Below are positions 1 through 9,000 of a stretch of DNA of 64,000 nt, piece by piece. This DNA is from Chitinophaga filiformis. GTDB lineage: Bacteria > Bacteroidota > Bacteroidia > Chitinophagales > Chitinophagaceae. Positions within the stretch are counted from its first letter, which is position 1, and every line of letters begins with the position of its first letter. Below the pieces are notes generated by a model. That model had not been told where the DNA came from. It did not search any database and saw only the letters and a list, made by a program, of their open reading frames with translations. The stretch is from contig NZ_JAKIRP010000024.1 of NCBI RefSeq assembly GCF_021646545.1, forward strand, positions 91,245 to 155,244, given 5' to 3'. A program made the position numbers and the translations under genes.

Positions 1-2
1 AT

Positions 3-311
3 ATAATTCAGCTATTTATAGTTATTAATTGGGTTGACTCGGTGTGGATGAGAGACTACTTTTCACATCAGACAACCCTTGAGGAACTATTGTTACTTTT
101 TTTACCAACAGTGCTAATGGTAGCCTGTTTAGTCACGCCTTCCGACCTAAAAGGAGTTAACTATTCGGATGACAAGAGCGCAAATGGAGGTATGATACTG
201 GTAGCATACTGTATTATGAACCTCCTTCTACTTTTTACCTTAATGTGCGTGTTCGGAAACAAAACGTCAATAGGCCCCGTTAGGAGCCTCAGTTTTGTAG
301 CCCGGGGATGA
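3..311 (+). CDS. membrane protein fragment, 5' end outside window
   Basis: The frame is open from the left edge of the window to a TGA at 309-311, so the start is probably upstream of the window. Internal starts at 42 (GTG) or 48 (ATG) are also possible. Two hydrophobic segments are visible (LLLLFLPTVLMVACLV and MILVAYCIMNLLLLFTLMCVF), separated by a polar loop, which suggests an integral membrane protein. The last residues (VARG) and the stop codon are encoded by the palindromic repeat at 297-325, so insertion of that repeat may have set the present C-terminus. I do not recognise a family. The gene converges on the VOC gene at 347-733. Confidence 0.45.
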   Translation: MIQLFIVINWVDSVWMRDYFSHQTTLEELLLLFLPTVLMVACLVTPSDLKGVNYSDDKSANGGMILVAYCIMNLLLLFTLMCVFGNKTSIGPVRSLSFVARG

Positions 312-325
312 AACCCCGGGGTTCG
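297..325 (+). repeat. GTAG-type REP-like palindrome, left copy
   Basis: GTAG (297-300) is followed by a perfect 7-bp inverted repeat, CCCGGGG (301-307) and CCCCGGG (314-320), with a 6-nt loop. A GTAG tetranucleotide followed by a GC-rich palindrome is the hallmark of REP elements mobilised by RAYT (Y1 transposase) proteins. A second copy in opposite orientation, also beginning TTGTAG, lies at 63850-63875. This copy sits between two convergent genes and could also act as a bidirectional terminator-like hairpin. No RAYT gene is present in the window. Confidence 0.6.
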
Positions 326-346
326 TGAAATCATTACCCTACAACC

Positions 347-733
347 CTACATATGAAACACATTAAACCTGTGACCATCAGGATCAGCAAACACAAAACC
401 ATAATACCCTTTCCCGAATTCTTCCGGCTTTGAAACTATCGTCCCGCCGGCTTGCTGCACCTCTTTTTCCCAATTATTAACCTCCTCCTTACTGTCAGCA
501 GAAAGGGTGAATATAATTTCATTCCCCGCCTTTGTATCAATTATTTCACCCTTCATGCCGGATAGAAGTGCATCCTTTAAAAAGAAGTGGATGATAAAAT
601 CTTCGTCGCCAAAGAAGAAGCTGGTAAGCTGTTCAGACGCTCCATTGTGTTTAAAGCCGAGCTGTTTATAGAAAGCAGTCGTGCGGTCTAAATCCTGCAC
701 ACTGAAATTGGCCCAGATTTTTTTTGTTTTCAT
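347..733 (-). CDS. VOC (glyoxalase/bleomycin-resistance) family protein
   Basis: This 128-residue protein has the two-repeat beta-alpha-beta-beta-beta fold expected of the vicinal oxygen chelate superfamily. It begins with WANFSVQDLDRTTAFYKQLGF, typical of the first repeat, and ends with FADPDGHRFNVFHM, the usual 'DPDGH' close of the second repeat. VOC proteins of this size act as small dioxygenases, isomerases, glyoxalases or drug-binding resistance proteins, and the sequence does not say which. It is a single-gene unit: its 3' end faces the REP-like hairpin and its upstream region (734-793) is A/T-rich. Nothing ties it to the biosynthetic cluster. The family is secure, the substrate is unknown. 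Confidence 0.85.
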   Translation of the reverse strand: MKTKKIWANFSVQDLDRTTAFYKQLGFKHNGASEQLTSFFFGDEDFIIHFFLKDALLSGMKGEIIDTKAGNEIIFTLSADSKEEVNNWEKEVQQAGGTIVSKPEEFGKGYYGFVFADPDGHRFNVFHM

Positions 734-793
734 AAACTAAAGGTTTTTGGTTAATGGCTTTCTTTCAATATCTGCACAAGCCTGATTCCCGTA

Positions 794-988
794 ATGGGCG
801 ACGATGAATCTTCACACTTATTAAAAGACTATCCCACTCTTTGTATTTACTGCAGGCTGAAATATGGTTTCGACATCCATTGGGCTGAGGAGTTCCCTTT
901 GCAGCCATCAGGAAAGATTGCTGAGATTGTGTTGAAGGGCGTCGATAATTCCTTCGCTGCTACCACTAAAAATACAATATTTGTTTGA
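794..988 (+). CDS. doubtful small ORF
   Basis: A 64-codon open frame starts at ATG 794, divergent from the VOC gene. The predicted peptide contains YCRLKYGFDIHWAEEF, has no recognisable domain and overlaps the next small frame by eight bases. It may be a remnant or may be non-coding. No further support is visible. Confidence 0.15.
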   Translation: MGDDESSHLLKDYPTLCIYCRLKYGFDIHWAEEFPLQPSGKIAEIVLKGVDNSFAATTKNTIFV

Positions 989-1211
989 AAGAAATCAATC
1001 GCAGAACACAGACCGTCCGACTGATAGACTGATTAGAGATGGACATAGGGACATAGTACTATCCTGGTTAAGAGAAGCTGGAATGAACTATGCTGATATT
1101 GGTCTTACTATGATCAATTCGGGTATACGTCCGAAAGCGCAAGTTTATTTACTGAAAAATATTTATAACAAGAATGGCCAAAAAAAGACTTTTCCGAGCA
1201 TGTCTCAATAA
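981..1211 (+). CDS. doubtful small ORF, hypothetical protein
   Basis: A 76-codon frame starts at TTG 981, or could start at ATG 1083 within the frame. The composition is protein-like (RDGHRDIVLSWLREAGMNYADIGL) and might form helices, but I recognise no family. It overlaps the end of the 794-988 frame in a different phase, so the pair could be a decayed, frameshifted gene. It is listed because the stretch 734-1274 is otherwise empty. Confidence 0.25.
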   Translation: MFERNQSQNTDRPTDRLIRDGHRDIVLSWLREAGMNYADIGLTMINSGIRPKAQVYLLKNIYNKNGQKKTFPSMSQ

Positions 1212-1274
1212 TTAACCGCGACTATTATAATTGTCGGATATATGTTATCTTTATTGTCCAAAAAAAGTATATCT

Positions 1275-1826
1275 ATGTCCGTTAAGAAAGTTTTTATGCT
1301 GGCGCTTCTTACCTGCCAGATACTTACATCCTGTAATCTGACAAGCCCTGAAAAGTATTTTGATGTAGCTGTATTAAACTGTAATTCGATCACCGGCATT
1401 TCGGGTGATGGCCTGATGAACGAGCTGAAGTCTCCGTCTGTAAAACTCAAAGAAGGCAGCAAAAGTGATGTCGTGCCTATGACCAGAAAGGAGACTATTG
1501 ATCTGAAAATATTAGTCATAGAAGACAATCTTAAAAAACTGAGAGAGCTGACAGAGGCGGCGGAAACAAAAGAAATGGTTCAAACTTCTACGTCCTTACA
1601 TGAATATGTACTGGCTATCTATAAAAATGAATACAGTGAACTTGCCAGGATGTATGATGAGGGTGCTCCTCAAGAGCAGATACAGGCAAAAGGACAGGCT
1701 ATTCATGATAAATACAATACCAGGTTTGAAGAATTATTTAGCAAACTTACGATGCTTGGTAAGTCTTATGCAGAAAAGCATAATATATCTGTCAGATGGG
1801 GCTTTGGTTCTTCTTCTGCTAACTAA
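1275..1826 (+). CDS. putative lipoprotein, helical, unknown function
   Basis: I chose ATG 1275 over the upstream ATG 1242 because it gives a clean lipoprotein signal: MSVKKVFMLALLTCQILTSC, with the lipidation Cys at residue 20. The mature part is charged and mostly helical. Its C-terminal half (about residues 75-170) is rich in Glu and Lys with heptad-like spacing (DNLKKLRELTEAAETKEM), suggesting a coiled coil or helical bundle. It ends with a Gly/Ser-rich tail. The protein is probably anchored in the inner leaflet of the outer membrane or in the periplasm. No enzymatic motif is seen. It is a single-gene unit followed about 100 bp later by a strong hairpin terminator. Confidence 0.65.
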   Translation: MSVKKVFMLALLTCQILTSCNLTSPEKYFDVAVLNCNSITGISGDGLMNELKSPSVKLKEGSKSDVVPMTRKETIDLKILVIEDNLKKLRELTEAAETKEMVQTSTSLHEYVLAIYKNEYSELARMYDEGAPQEQIQAKGQAIHDKYNTRFEELFSKLTMLGKSYAEKHNISVRWGFGSSSAN

Positions 1827-2228
1827 AAGCATTTTGTAGGTGAGTCCTCGGTGCATGTCAATTGTATTTATTGTCGTTGAACGGCATATGAACAGCGGCA
1901 ATAAAGGACAGACTGCTTAAAACATATAAAACCGCAAGCGCCATCCGTTTGCGGTTTTTTATATCGATTCGTTGGTTGTTGCTGAGGAGACTTCGTTTAG
2001 CCATCCTGATCGGCATGCCCATCGTGCATTTATATATCTTAATGTTTGGAACATGCACCACTCGGCACGCAGGAAAGGGGAGATATTCGTCTGCTTTTTT
2101 TAATTCTCTCCAACCATTTTTCAAACAAGTGTTCTGACCTGGACCAATTTAACTGGAATGTATAGGGATTTTTCCCTTCTTTCGTTGTTCGAATTTATAA
2201 GCCAGGCCCTGCCGTCCCCGCCACCCCA
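1827..2228. other. intergenic region with one terminator
   Basis: Apart from the hairpin at 1928-1962, this stretch holds only short overlapping frames on both strands with no protein-like character. A small AGGGA-TTTT-TCCCT hairpin lies at 2164-2177, just downstream of the regulator's stop codon, and could help end that transcript. No RNA gene is recognised. Confidence 0.5.
1928..1962 (+). terminator. intrinsic terminator, probably bidirectional
   Basis: A stem of AAACCGCAA and TTGCGGTTT, interrupted by a short loop, is followed by a T-run on the plus strand and has an A-run before it (T-run on the minus strand). It probably ends the lipoprotein transcript from 1275 and may also stop minus-strand transcription leaving the regulator at 2229-2879. 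Confidence 0.7.
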
Positions 2229-2879
2229 TCAATGATAATAAATTTTAAACAACTCGGTCTTTGTTTTAATATCCAGCTTAAGAAAGATATTCTTCATATG
2301 ATATTGAATCGTATTTAGACTCAGGTGTAGCCCGGCCGCCACCTCTTTATAAGACATGCCCTCCAGTACCATTTCTATGATCTCCTGCTCTTTTCTTGTC
2401 AGCTGATCTGTTTTGACCGGTTTGTCGCTCTTGTTACGGAAAAGCATGTACCGGAAGATCTGCTGGCTCATGGCGGGTTGTCCATATTCAAGCATATGGA
2501 TGATCTTACGCTCGAGGCTGTAGAAGTTTTCCGTCTTCATCAGGTAACCATCTGCGCCCTGATCAAATGCCATCCTGATAATATGCTTGTTCTCTTCTTT
2601 GGTAAGCAATACTACGAGCATTTCAGGTTTCAGCTCCTTGAACTCTTTTATTTCTTCCAATCCTTCAGCATCTGCAGCCTGTGTGCTGAGTAAGAGCAGA
2701 TCAGGGTTGAGGGTCGGATGATTGTACAGGATCCTGAAAGCATTGGAGGTGCTGTTGGTGTTGAGGCAGGTAGAAAAATGGCTGGTTTGAGAGATGTGCA
2801 AAATAAGGTCGTCACTGAATTGAATGTCATCTTCAATGATACCGATCTGGTATTTGCGATTCAGCTGAATTGATAACAT
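2229..2879 (-). CDS. NarL/LuxR-type response regulator with degenerate receiver
   Basis: This 216-residue transcription factor has an N-terminal receiver-like domain (about residues 10-130) and a C-terminal LuxR/GerE helix-turn-helix (about 158-210, LTRKEQEIIEMVLEGMSYKEVA, then LNTIQYHMKNIF). The receiver keeps the acidic pair (E16/D17/D18), the switch Thr (T93) and the conserved Lys (K115). The phospho-acceptor position, normally Asp in a 'PDLLLLD' context, is Ser65 (NPDLLLLSTQ). It is therefore unlikely to be switched by ordinary aspartyl phosphorylation. No histidine kinase lies beside it. It is transcribed away from the biosynthetic operon and is the only regulator near it, so a role in cluster control is plausible but inferred. 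Confidence 0.8.
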   Translation of the reverse strand: MLSIQLNRKYQIGIIEDDIQFSDDLILHISQTSHFSTCLNTNSTSNAFRILYNHPTLNPDLLLLSTQAADAEGLEEIKEFKELKPEMLVVLLTKEENKHIIRMAFDQGADGYLMKTENFYSLERKIIHMLEYGQPAMSQQIFRYMLFRNKSDKPVKTDQLTRKEQEIIEMVLEGMSYKEVAAGLHLSLNTIQYHMKNIFLKLDIKTKTELFKIYYH

Positions 2880-3539
2880 TGGTTTTTTAGATTTTGGATC
2901 ATTGGGAGTTAAATAAAAGTGTATTTAATCTACTGGTGAAGAGATTAGAAACAACAGAACATTCACATAATTTATCCTTAGAACAAAATAGGGAGCGAGG
3001 TGAGCTAGTCTGACCTTTCTCAAAAATAATGAAAATAAAATTATTGATTCGTCGCTGAATGAGGTGTATTCAAATTGATCGGGTGTAAAATAAGTACTAT
3101 CCTAATAAGATATTCATAGACTACACTTTTATGTGGTAAATAATAGCAATAATAGCACGAATTTTATTTAAACGAATATCAGTAAAATTTAGATAAAACA
3201 AAGCAATGAAATATCACTGCTCGTGCGCAAGCCACCATTCACCTGCTGAGTATGATAGATCCTTATTCCCTTAAAGAGCAGCCGTTTGGGGTTGCGTTTG
3301 TTGTTTGGGAACATCAGAAAATATCTCCTGGAACGTCCCGGTTTAAGCCGTGATGGCCATTTTACTATACGTGTGTTATGCATGTGTCGGGAAGATAAAT
3401 CATAAAGCGTATTGATAATATGATAAAACCCATTAATGATAATAAATGAAAACATCTATTTGGTCCCTTCACTTTCCGTCAGTCATTTACATGTATTTCA
3501 TTGGCTAACCAGTTTAAATAGTCTTGCAGAGGGCAGGTT
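2880..3539. other. 660-bp A/T-rich intergenic region between divergent units
   Basis: This region separates the regulator (minus) from the SPFH-led operon (plus) and must hold promoters for both. I see no clean TAnnTTTG pair on either strand. A TTTG at 3459-3462 could be a -33 element for the plus operon, but the matching -7 is poor. A minus-strand frame at 3189-3455 (88 codons, basic, I/Y-rich) has no recognisable domain and I do not call it a gene. Confidence 0.4.
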
Positions 3540-4433
3540 ATGAAAAGAAAATTTACCCCAACAGAACGGAATGAAATCTTAAGAAGGGCGGCTATCGTAG
3601 TACTGGTGCTCCTTTTTTTTATTGTGTTTTTTCATAAACGGATCTTCATAGTGATCAAATCAGGTGAGGCGGGTGTTTTATATACCGTGATGAATGGTAC
3701 CGATATAACGCGGACGTATGGTGAAGGCCTGCACATTATCAGTCCGTTCAGTACAATGACCATTTACGATGTCAAAACGCAAAAGCTCACGTTCAGTCAG
3801 TCTATTATCAGTAAAAATGGCCTTAAGGTAGATCTGCAATACGCCGTATTGTTCAAGCCGGACCGCAATTTCCTGCCCCTGTTGCATCAGCAGGTGGGGG
3901 TGGATTATAAGAACACGCTGATCGCGCCCTGTATACAATCCAAGATCAGAAAGGATATAGGCTCACTTAGCCCGGAAGATATCTATATGACGGAAAGAAG
4001 CGTCATGGAGAAAAATGAAATAGATAGTCTGAGGAAGATCCTGGTCAACAATAAAGTCCTTATTGAAGGATACTTCATATCAAGCGTAGTGCTGCCTGAC
4101 TCTGTGAATAAAGCTATTACGGCCGTATACAGCCGGCAGCAACAGAGCGAGGAGTATAATTACAGGCTGGTCATAGAGCGAAAGGAGCGGCAGCGTAAGA
4201 TCATTGAAGCCCAGGGTATAAGAGATTTCAGTACCATCCTGAATGTGTCGCCTGCTCAGTGGAGGGCGCTCGATGTAACACAGCGACTGGCCATGTCGCC
4301 AAACTCAAAGATGATCATTATGGGTAACAATGCAAGCGGCCTGCCTATCATCATGGGAGATCAGTTTACAACAGTGCCCAGCAACACTATCCCCGGAGCT
4401 ACACCACCTGACCGAAGGAGGTTACAACGATAA
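3540..4433 (+). CDS. SPFH/Band 7 (prohibitin-like) membrane protein
   Basis: The 297-residue protein has one N-terminal membrane anchor (about residues 16-33), preceded by a basic, cytoplasmic-type start. A Band-7 core follows (about 38-200): VIKSGEAGVLYTVMNG, then the GEGLHIISPFSTMTIYDVKTQ signature. The last part (200-240) is a charged, Q/E/R-rich helix of the kind that drives SPFH oligomerisation. Family members form large ring or raft-like assemblies that organise membrane proteins and proteases. The C-terminal tail is Pro/Arg-rich. It is the first gene of a tight plus-strand run (30-, 12- and 30-bp gaps) that continues into the thioesterase and PKS genes, so co-transcription with the biosynthetic cluster is likely. 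Function beyond the fold is inferred. Confidence 0.8.
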   Translation: MKRKFTPTERNEILRRAAIVVLVLLFFIVFFHKRIFIVIKSGEAGVLYTVMNGTDITRTYGEGLHIISPFSTMTIYDVKTQKLTFSQSIISKNGLKVDLQYAVLFKPDRNFLPLLHQQVGVDYKNTLIAPCIQSKIRKDIGSLSPEDIYMTERSVMEKNEIDSLRKILVNNKVLIEGYFISSVVLPDSVNKAITAVYSRQQQSEEYNYRLVIERKERQRKIIEAQGIRDFSTILNVSPAQWRALDVTQRLAMSPNSKMIIMGNNASGLPIIMGDQFTTVPSNTIPGATPPDRRRLQR

Positions 4434-4463
4434 AATAATTTTTCATCAGTAAATAAAATTAAC

Positions 4464-5018
4464 ATGGCAGAAAATCAACAAATTGAAGTTGCCACCGCTG
4501 AGAAAGCAGATGCAAGGGCAATTATCAAAAAGCATGTACTTATTTCTATGGGCGTAGGCGCCGTTCCTATCCCGATAGTGGATGTGGCAGCCGTTACCGG
4601 GGTGCAGCTTTCCATGATCAGTAAACTGGCGAGGGCACATGGTGTACAGTTTGCAGAAGATCTGGGCAAATCCCTGCTGGCATCCTTAGTAGGAGGTGTA
4701 GGCAGCAAGGCGCTGGTGACCAGCTTCCTGGGAAGTGCGCTCAAGGCCATTCCGGTTGTAGGATCTGCTATTGGCGCCGTTACATTCCCCGCAATTGCCG
4801 GTGCTACCACTTACGCTGTAGGAAAAGTGTTTGATAAACATTTTGCTGAAGGCGGTACCATGCTCGATTTCAAACCTAACGATGTAAAAGAATATTTCTC
4901 AGAAGAACTCGATAAAGGAAAAGAAGTTGTAACCAACATCACCAAAACAGTCAAGAAACCCTTTACCAGAGGGAAAGGAAGAGATGTGGAACCGGAGTCT
5001 GATATTGACATTAACTAA
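4464..5018 (+). CDS. DUF697 (YcjF-like) membrane-associated protein
   Basis: The 184-residue protein matches the DUF697 pattern. A helical segment rich in Ala/Val/Gly and Pro (VLISMGVGAVPIPIVDVAAV, with TGVQLSMISKLA after it) is followed by two Gly/Ala-rich hydrophobic hairpins (about 70-120, including LLASLVGGVGSKAL). The C-terminal tail (130-184) is charged and probably cytoplasmic. DUF697 domains often accompany Era-like GTPases, but here it stands alone without a GTPase domain. It lies 30 bp after the SPFH gene and 12 bp before a small membrane protein, which suggests one membrane complex. Its biochemical role is unknown. Confidence 0.75.
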   Translation: MAENQQIEVATAEKADARAIIKKHVLISMGVGAVPIPIVDVAAVTGVQLSMISKLARAHGVQFAEDLGKSLLASLVGGVGSKALVTSFLGSALKAIPVVGSAIGAVTFPAIAGATTYAVGKVFDKHFAEGGTMLDFKPNDVKEYFSEELDKGKEVVTNITKTVKKPFTRGKGRDVEPESDIDIN

Positions 5019-5030
5019 CTGACCCCGATT

Positions 5031-5213
5031 ATGTTCAGCATCATATTTAGCCCCTTATTTATCGGTTGGATAATTCTTTCAGTGGTCTGCGGAATTGTCG
5101 GTGCCCGCTCGCGCACCGGCTTCTGGGGAGCATTTTGTCTGGCCCTTGTCGCAACCCCTGTTGTGGTACTCGTACTGCTTTATTTGTTTCAGCCGATAAA
5201 TAAGGGCAAATAA
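5031..5213 (+). CDS. small two-helix membrane protein
   Basis: The 60-residue protein consists of two hydrophobic helices (about residues 4-24 and 31-53) separated by a short basic loop (ARSRTGFWG). A short polar C-terminus follows. It starts 12 bp after the DUF697 gene and stops 30 bp before the thioesterase, so it is translated as part of the same run. I recognise no named family. It may be a small subunit of the SPFH/DUF697 membrane assembly. Confidence 0.6.
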   Translation: MFSIIFSPLFIGWIILSVVCGIVGARSRTGFWGAFCLALVATPVVVLVLLYLFQPINKGK

Positions 5214-5243
5214 TTTTTACATCCTACAAACAACATTAAAGCG

Positions 5244-5990
5244 ATGCGTATTAGCGGCGTACAGCTTTTTATTTTCCCCCACGCGGGTGGAAGCGAGATC
5301 TCCTATGTTTCTGTAGAGAAAGAGCTGCTGCCTGAAACTGTGACAGCTACCATCTGTTACGCGGGAAGGGGTAGGAGGATACATGAGCCCTTTCAGAAAG
5401 ACATGCATGCTATGGCAATGGACTGTATGAAGATAGTGCAGCAGAAAAGAAAGGAAGAACTGCCACTGGTGTTCCTCGGCCATAGCCTCGGTTCTCTCAT
5501 TGCCTTCGAAACGATGAACTGTATGCGGCATTATGGCGTAAATCTGCCGGAACTGGTGTTCTTTTCCGGGAGAAAAGGGCCCACCGCTACAGAAAGAAGC
5601 AACAGGTCTTTATTGCCCGATGAAGAACTGCTGGCCTGTCTTTCCCGCATGGGAGGCATTCCTGAGTCTTTTCTGCAGCATCCGGACTTTCTCTCCTTCT
5701 ATCTGCCGATCATCAGAAATGACCTCCGCCTGAATGACACCTATTGTTATGAGCAACGTGAATCGTTCGATATACCCTTCGTTGTTATGAATGGAACGGA
5801 AGACGAGCATGTAGGCCCCGAGCCTGCGCTTTCATGGAAAGAGCACACGACGGCGGCCTGTTACCAGGAGTGGCTGGAAGGTAACCATTTCTATTTTTCG
5901 GATGCCGCAACTTTCAGCCGGACATTATCCAAATACTTCAGTATGCATTTCCCGCATTTGCAGCTGTCCCGCTATAAAGAATGTATTTAA
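5244..5990 (+). CDS. type II thioesterase of the PKS-NRPS cluster
   Basis: This is a 248-residue alpha/beta hydrolase of the stand-alone (type II) thioesterase family, which clears wrongly primed or stalled acyl groups from carrier proteins. The oxyanion region is FPHAGGSEISY near the N-terminus. The nucleophile is Ser81 in GHSLG. The catalytic acid is probably Asp187 (NGTEDEHV) and the base His215 (EGNHFYF). The length and the 'FPHAGG...' start are typical. It directly precedes the first PKS gene (25-bp gap), where such housekeeping thioesterases are usually found. It is distinct from the product-releasing thioesterase domain at the end of the last NRPS. Confidence 0.93.
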   Translation: MRISGVQLFIFPHAGGSEISYVSVEKELLPETVTATICYAGRGRRIHEPFQKDMHAMAMDCMKIVQQKRKEELPLVFLGHSLGSLIAFETMNCMRHYGVNLPELVFFSGRKGPTATERSNRSLLPDEELLACLSRMGGIPESFLQHPDFLSFYLPIIRNDLRLNDTYCYEQRESFDIPFVVMNGTEDEHVGPEPALSWKEHTTAACYQEWLEGNHFYFSDAATFSRTLSKYFSMHFPHLQLSRYKECI

Positions 5991-6015
5991 CCCTCTATCA
6001 ACCAATTTAACTATT

Positions 6016-9000
6016 GTGAAAACAGCAACCCAGTCTACATCCCATGATACGCTTAGCAGTCTACAGAAGTCGTTTCTGATCATCCGGAACCTTGAAAGAA
6101 AACTGCAGGAAGAGAAGAACCGTGACCCCTTGTCAGAAGAAATAGCGGTGGTAGGGATGGCGTGTCACCTGCCCGGTGGCATCCGTTCAGTACAGGACTT
6201 CTGGGATGCCTTGCTGACGGGGGAAGACCTGATCGCTGACAATGGTTTAACCGCCCGCTGGCAGGACATGGGACAGTCCGAAAGTTCTGTCCATCGCGCT
6301 ATGCCGCATGCGGGCCTGCTTGACGACATCACATTGTTTGATAACGAATATTTTCACATTTCCCCGGCAGAGGCCAGATATATCGATCCGCAGCAGCGGC
6401 AGCTGCTGATGACGGTAGCCAATGCCCTTGCCGATGCAGGTATAGCGCCGGAATCGCTCAAAGGGTCTGATACCGGCGTATTCACCGGCATCAGCGCTTT
6501 TGACTACAGCCTGCATATCATGCAGCAGGATGACAAGTACAGGGTGGACCCTTACCTGGGCAGTGGCAATTCGCTCAGTGGCGCCAGCGGCCGTATATCT
6601 TACTGTTACGGTTTTCATGGTCCCTGTCTGAGTATCGATACCGCCTGCTCTTCTTCACTTGTAGCTTTGCACCAGGGTGCTGAAAGCCTGAAAAGGCATG
6701 AATGCGGGATCGCTATTGTGGGTGGCGTAAACCTGGTATTATCTCCTTATCTGCAGGCCAGCCTTACAGATGCCGGCATGTTATCGCCAGACGGGCGTTG
6801 CAAGGCCTTTGATGACAGCGCGAATGGTTATGTGCGTTCTGAAGGTTGCCTGACCGTTGTATTAAAAAGATTATCGGATGCGGTAAAAGACGGAGACCGT
6901 ATCTATGCATGTATTAAAGGTTCTGCCGTGGCACAGGATGGCGCCAGCGGCGGCCTGACCGTTCCTGACCCTGCGAGCCAGGCGAAGGTGATCCGTAATG
7001 CCCTGCGTGCCGCAGGCATGCAGCCGGAAGAGATCAGCTTTATTGAAGGTCATGGTACCGGTACGTCACTGGGCGATCCGGTAGAGGCAGAAGGCTTAAA
7101 ACAGGTATTCGGCAGCCGTAAAGGAGGAGAGAAGCTGCTGATGGGCTCCGTGAAGAGTAATGTAGGCCACCTGGAAGCGGCCGCCGGACTGGCAGGTTTT
7201 ATGAAAGCCTGCCTGAGTATCTATCATAGACAATTGCCTCCTCATTTGCATTTCCAGCAGCCGAATCATCATATCGATTGGGAACATATGCCTTTCCGTG
7301 TCAATAAACACGTATACGGATTCACAGATAAAGATGCACGTATAAGCGGAGGCGTTAGCTCCTTTGGTTTTACCGGCACTATCGCTCATTGCATAGTGAC
7401 CGCCTGTGAAGCAACACCTTCCATCAAGGCAAAGCAGCTACCTGCGCCGCATTTCCAGCAGAAGTCGCACTGGCTGGGAAATCTGCCCGGAAAATCTGCC
7501 GCTGCTTGTTTTAACATACAGTGGAAGCCACTGACTGCGCTGGAAGAGAAAGGCACCCCGCAGCAATACATATATATCGAAACTGGTGCAGGAACAGCTG
7601 TCGTCAGGGAACAGTTCATGCAAAATAATGAGAGCAGTACATTGGCGCCTGAGCAGGTGCTGATGCTGGATAGTATTGTGCCAGCTCCCCGCCCGTACCC
7701 GCTTTGCCTGGTATACGATATCAGCACATTGCAGGAGACGGATGCCGGGGAAATGAAACATGTTTACCAGCAGTTACTGCACTTCCTTCAAACTGTACAA
7801 CAGCTTAGCCATATACCGGAAACCATTCTTTTTATTACCCGTCATGCGTTCAATGCACCGGGCACCAATGATGTAAATGCATTACAATACAGCCTGACCG
7901 CTTTCATCAGATCAGCGTCTCTGGAAATGCGTGGCCCCGCTATGCTGGTGCTGGACATAGATACGACGCTGCCAGATCAGGCTTTCATCAACAACTACAT
8001 ACAGCAATCCTATTACAGGGAGATAGCCGGCAGGAATGGCGGGATCTGGTATCCCGCTCTCGGGGTCACAGGACTTTCACCTGCAGTGGAAATTACCTGC
8101 GATCCGGATGGTACTTATCTCATCACCGGAGGTAAGGGCTCTTTGGGAGCACACCTGGCCGAGTGGATGCTGCATAAGGGTGCAGGTACGGTAATCGTTA
8201 CCGGAAGAAGCGCAGGCAGCCCGACGCATAATGATCGTATTGTTTACAAACAACTGGACGTAACGGATGAAAACGCAGTGCGAGACTTCGGTGACTGGCT
8301 GCGCATGGAAAGGAAAGTACTGAAGGGCATTGTGCATGCAGCTGGTACGAACAGCCGGTGTTTGCAAAGCAGGATGTCTGCCGATGATATCATGTATGTG
8401 GCCGCACCCAAGGTCACAGGTTTGCAGCACCTGACCACTTATCTGCCTTTGGAAGGACTGGATTTCCTGGTGACCTACTCGTCCATTGCCGCCGTGTGGG
8501 GATCGGGCATGTTGTCTCATTACGCTGCCGCGAATGCCTATATGGATGCTTTTGTGCTCCAACTCAGGAAACGTGGTATTCCGGCGAAGACCATCGACTG
8601 GGGCCCGTGGAAAGACAGCAATATGATGCTTGAAGCGGAGAACAGTGCTGACCTGCTGAAGGAGTCTGGTGTGCCGCCTTTTAATGCAGGCGCGGTACGC
8701 AGGGTATATGCTTCTCTGCTGGTAGCAGATGCTCCGCAGCTGGTGTATGTATGCCTTGACAATGCCCGTTTTATTGCGATGATGGAAATGCAGGGCGCTA
8801 TGGCCTTCTGGGAGAATCTGCGGCCTGTGGAAGAGGCAGTGGAAACGCCGGCAGCAGGAAAGACAGATCTGTCATTGATCGCAGATGATGTAGAAAGAGA
8901 AGACATCATAAAACAGGAATTACTCCGGCTGGTGAAACAGGTGCTGGCAATCGGCGATGATGAACAGGTAGACCTCAGCAGGAGCTTCAGTGATATGGGT

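Noticed and set aside
3189..3455. 88-codon minus-strand frame in the long intergenic region
   Set aside because: There is no recognisable domain, no start context and no conserved neighbour. It could be real, but nothing in the sequence supports it.
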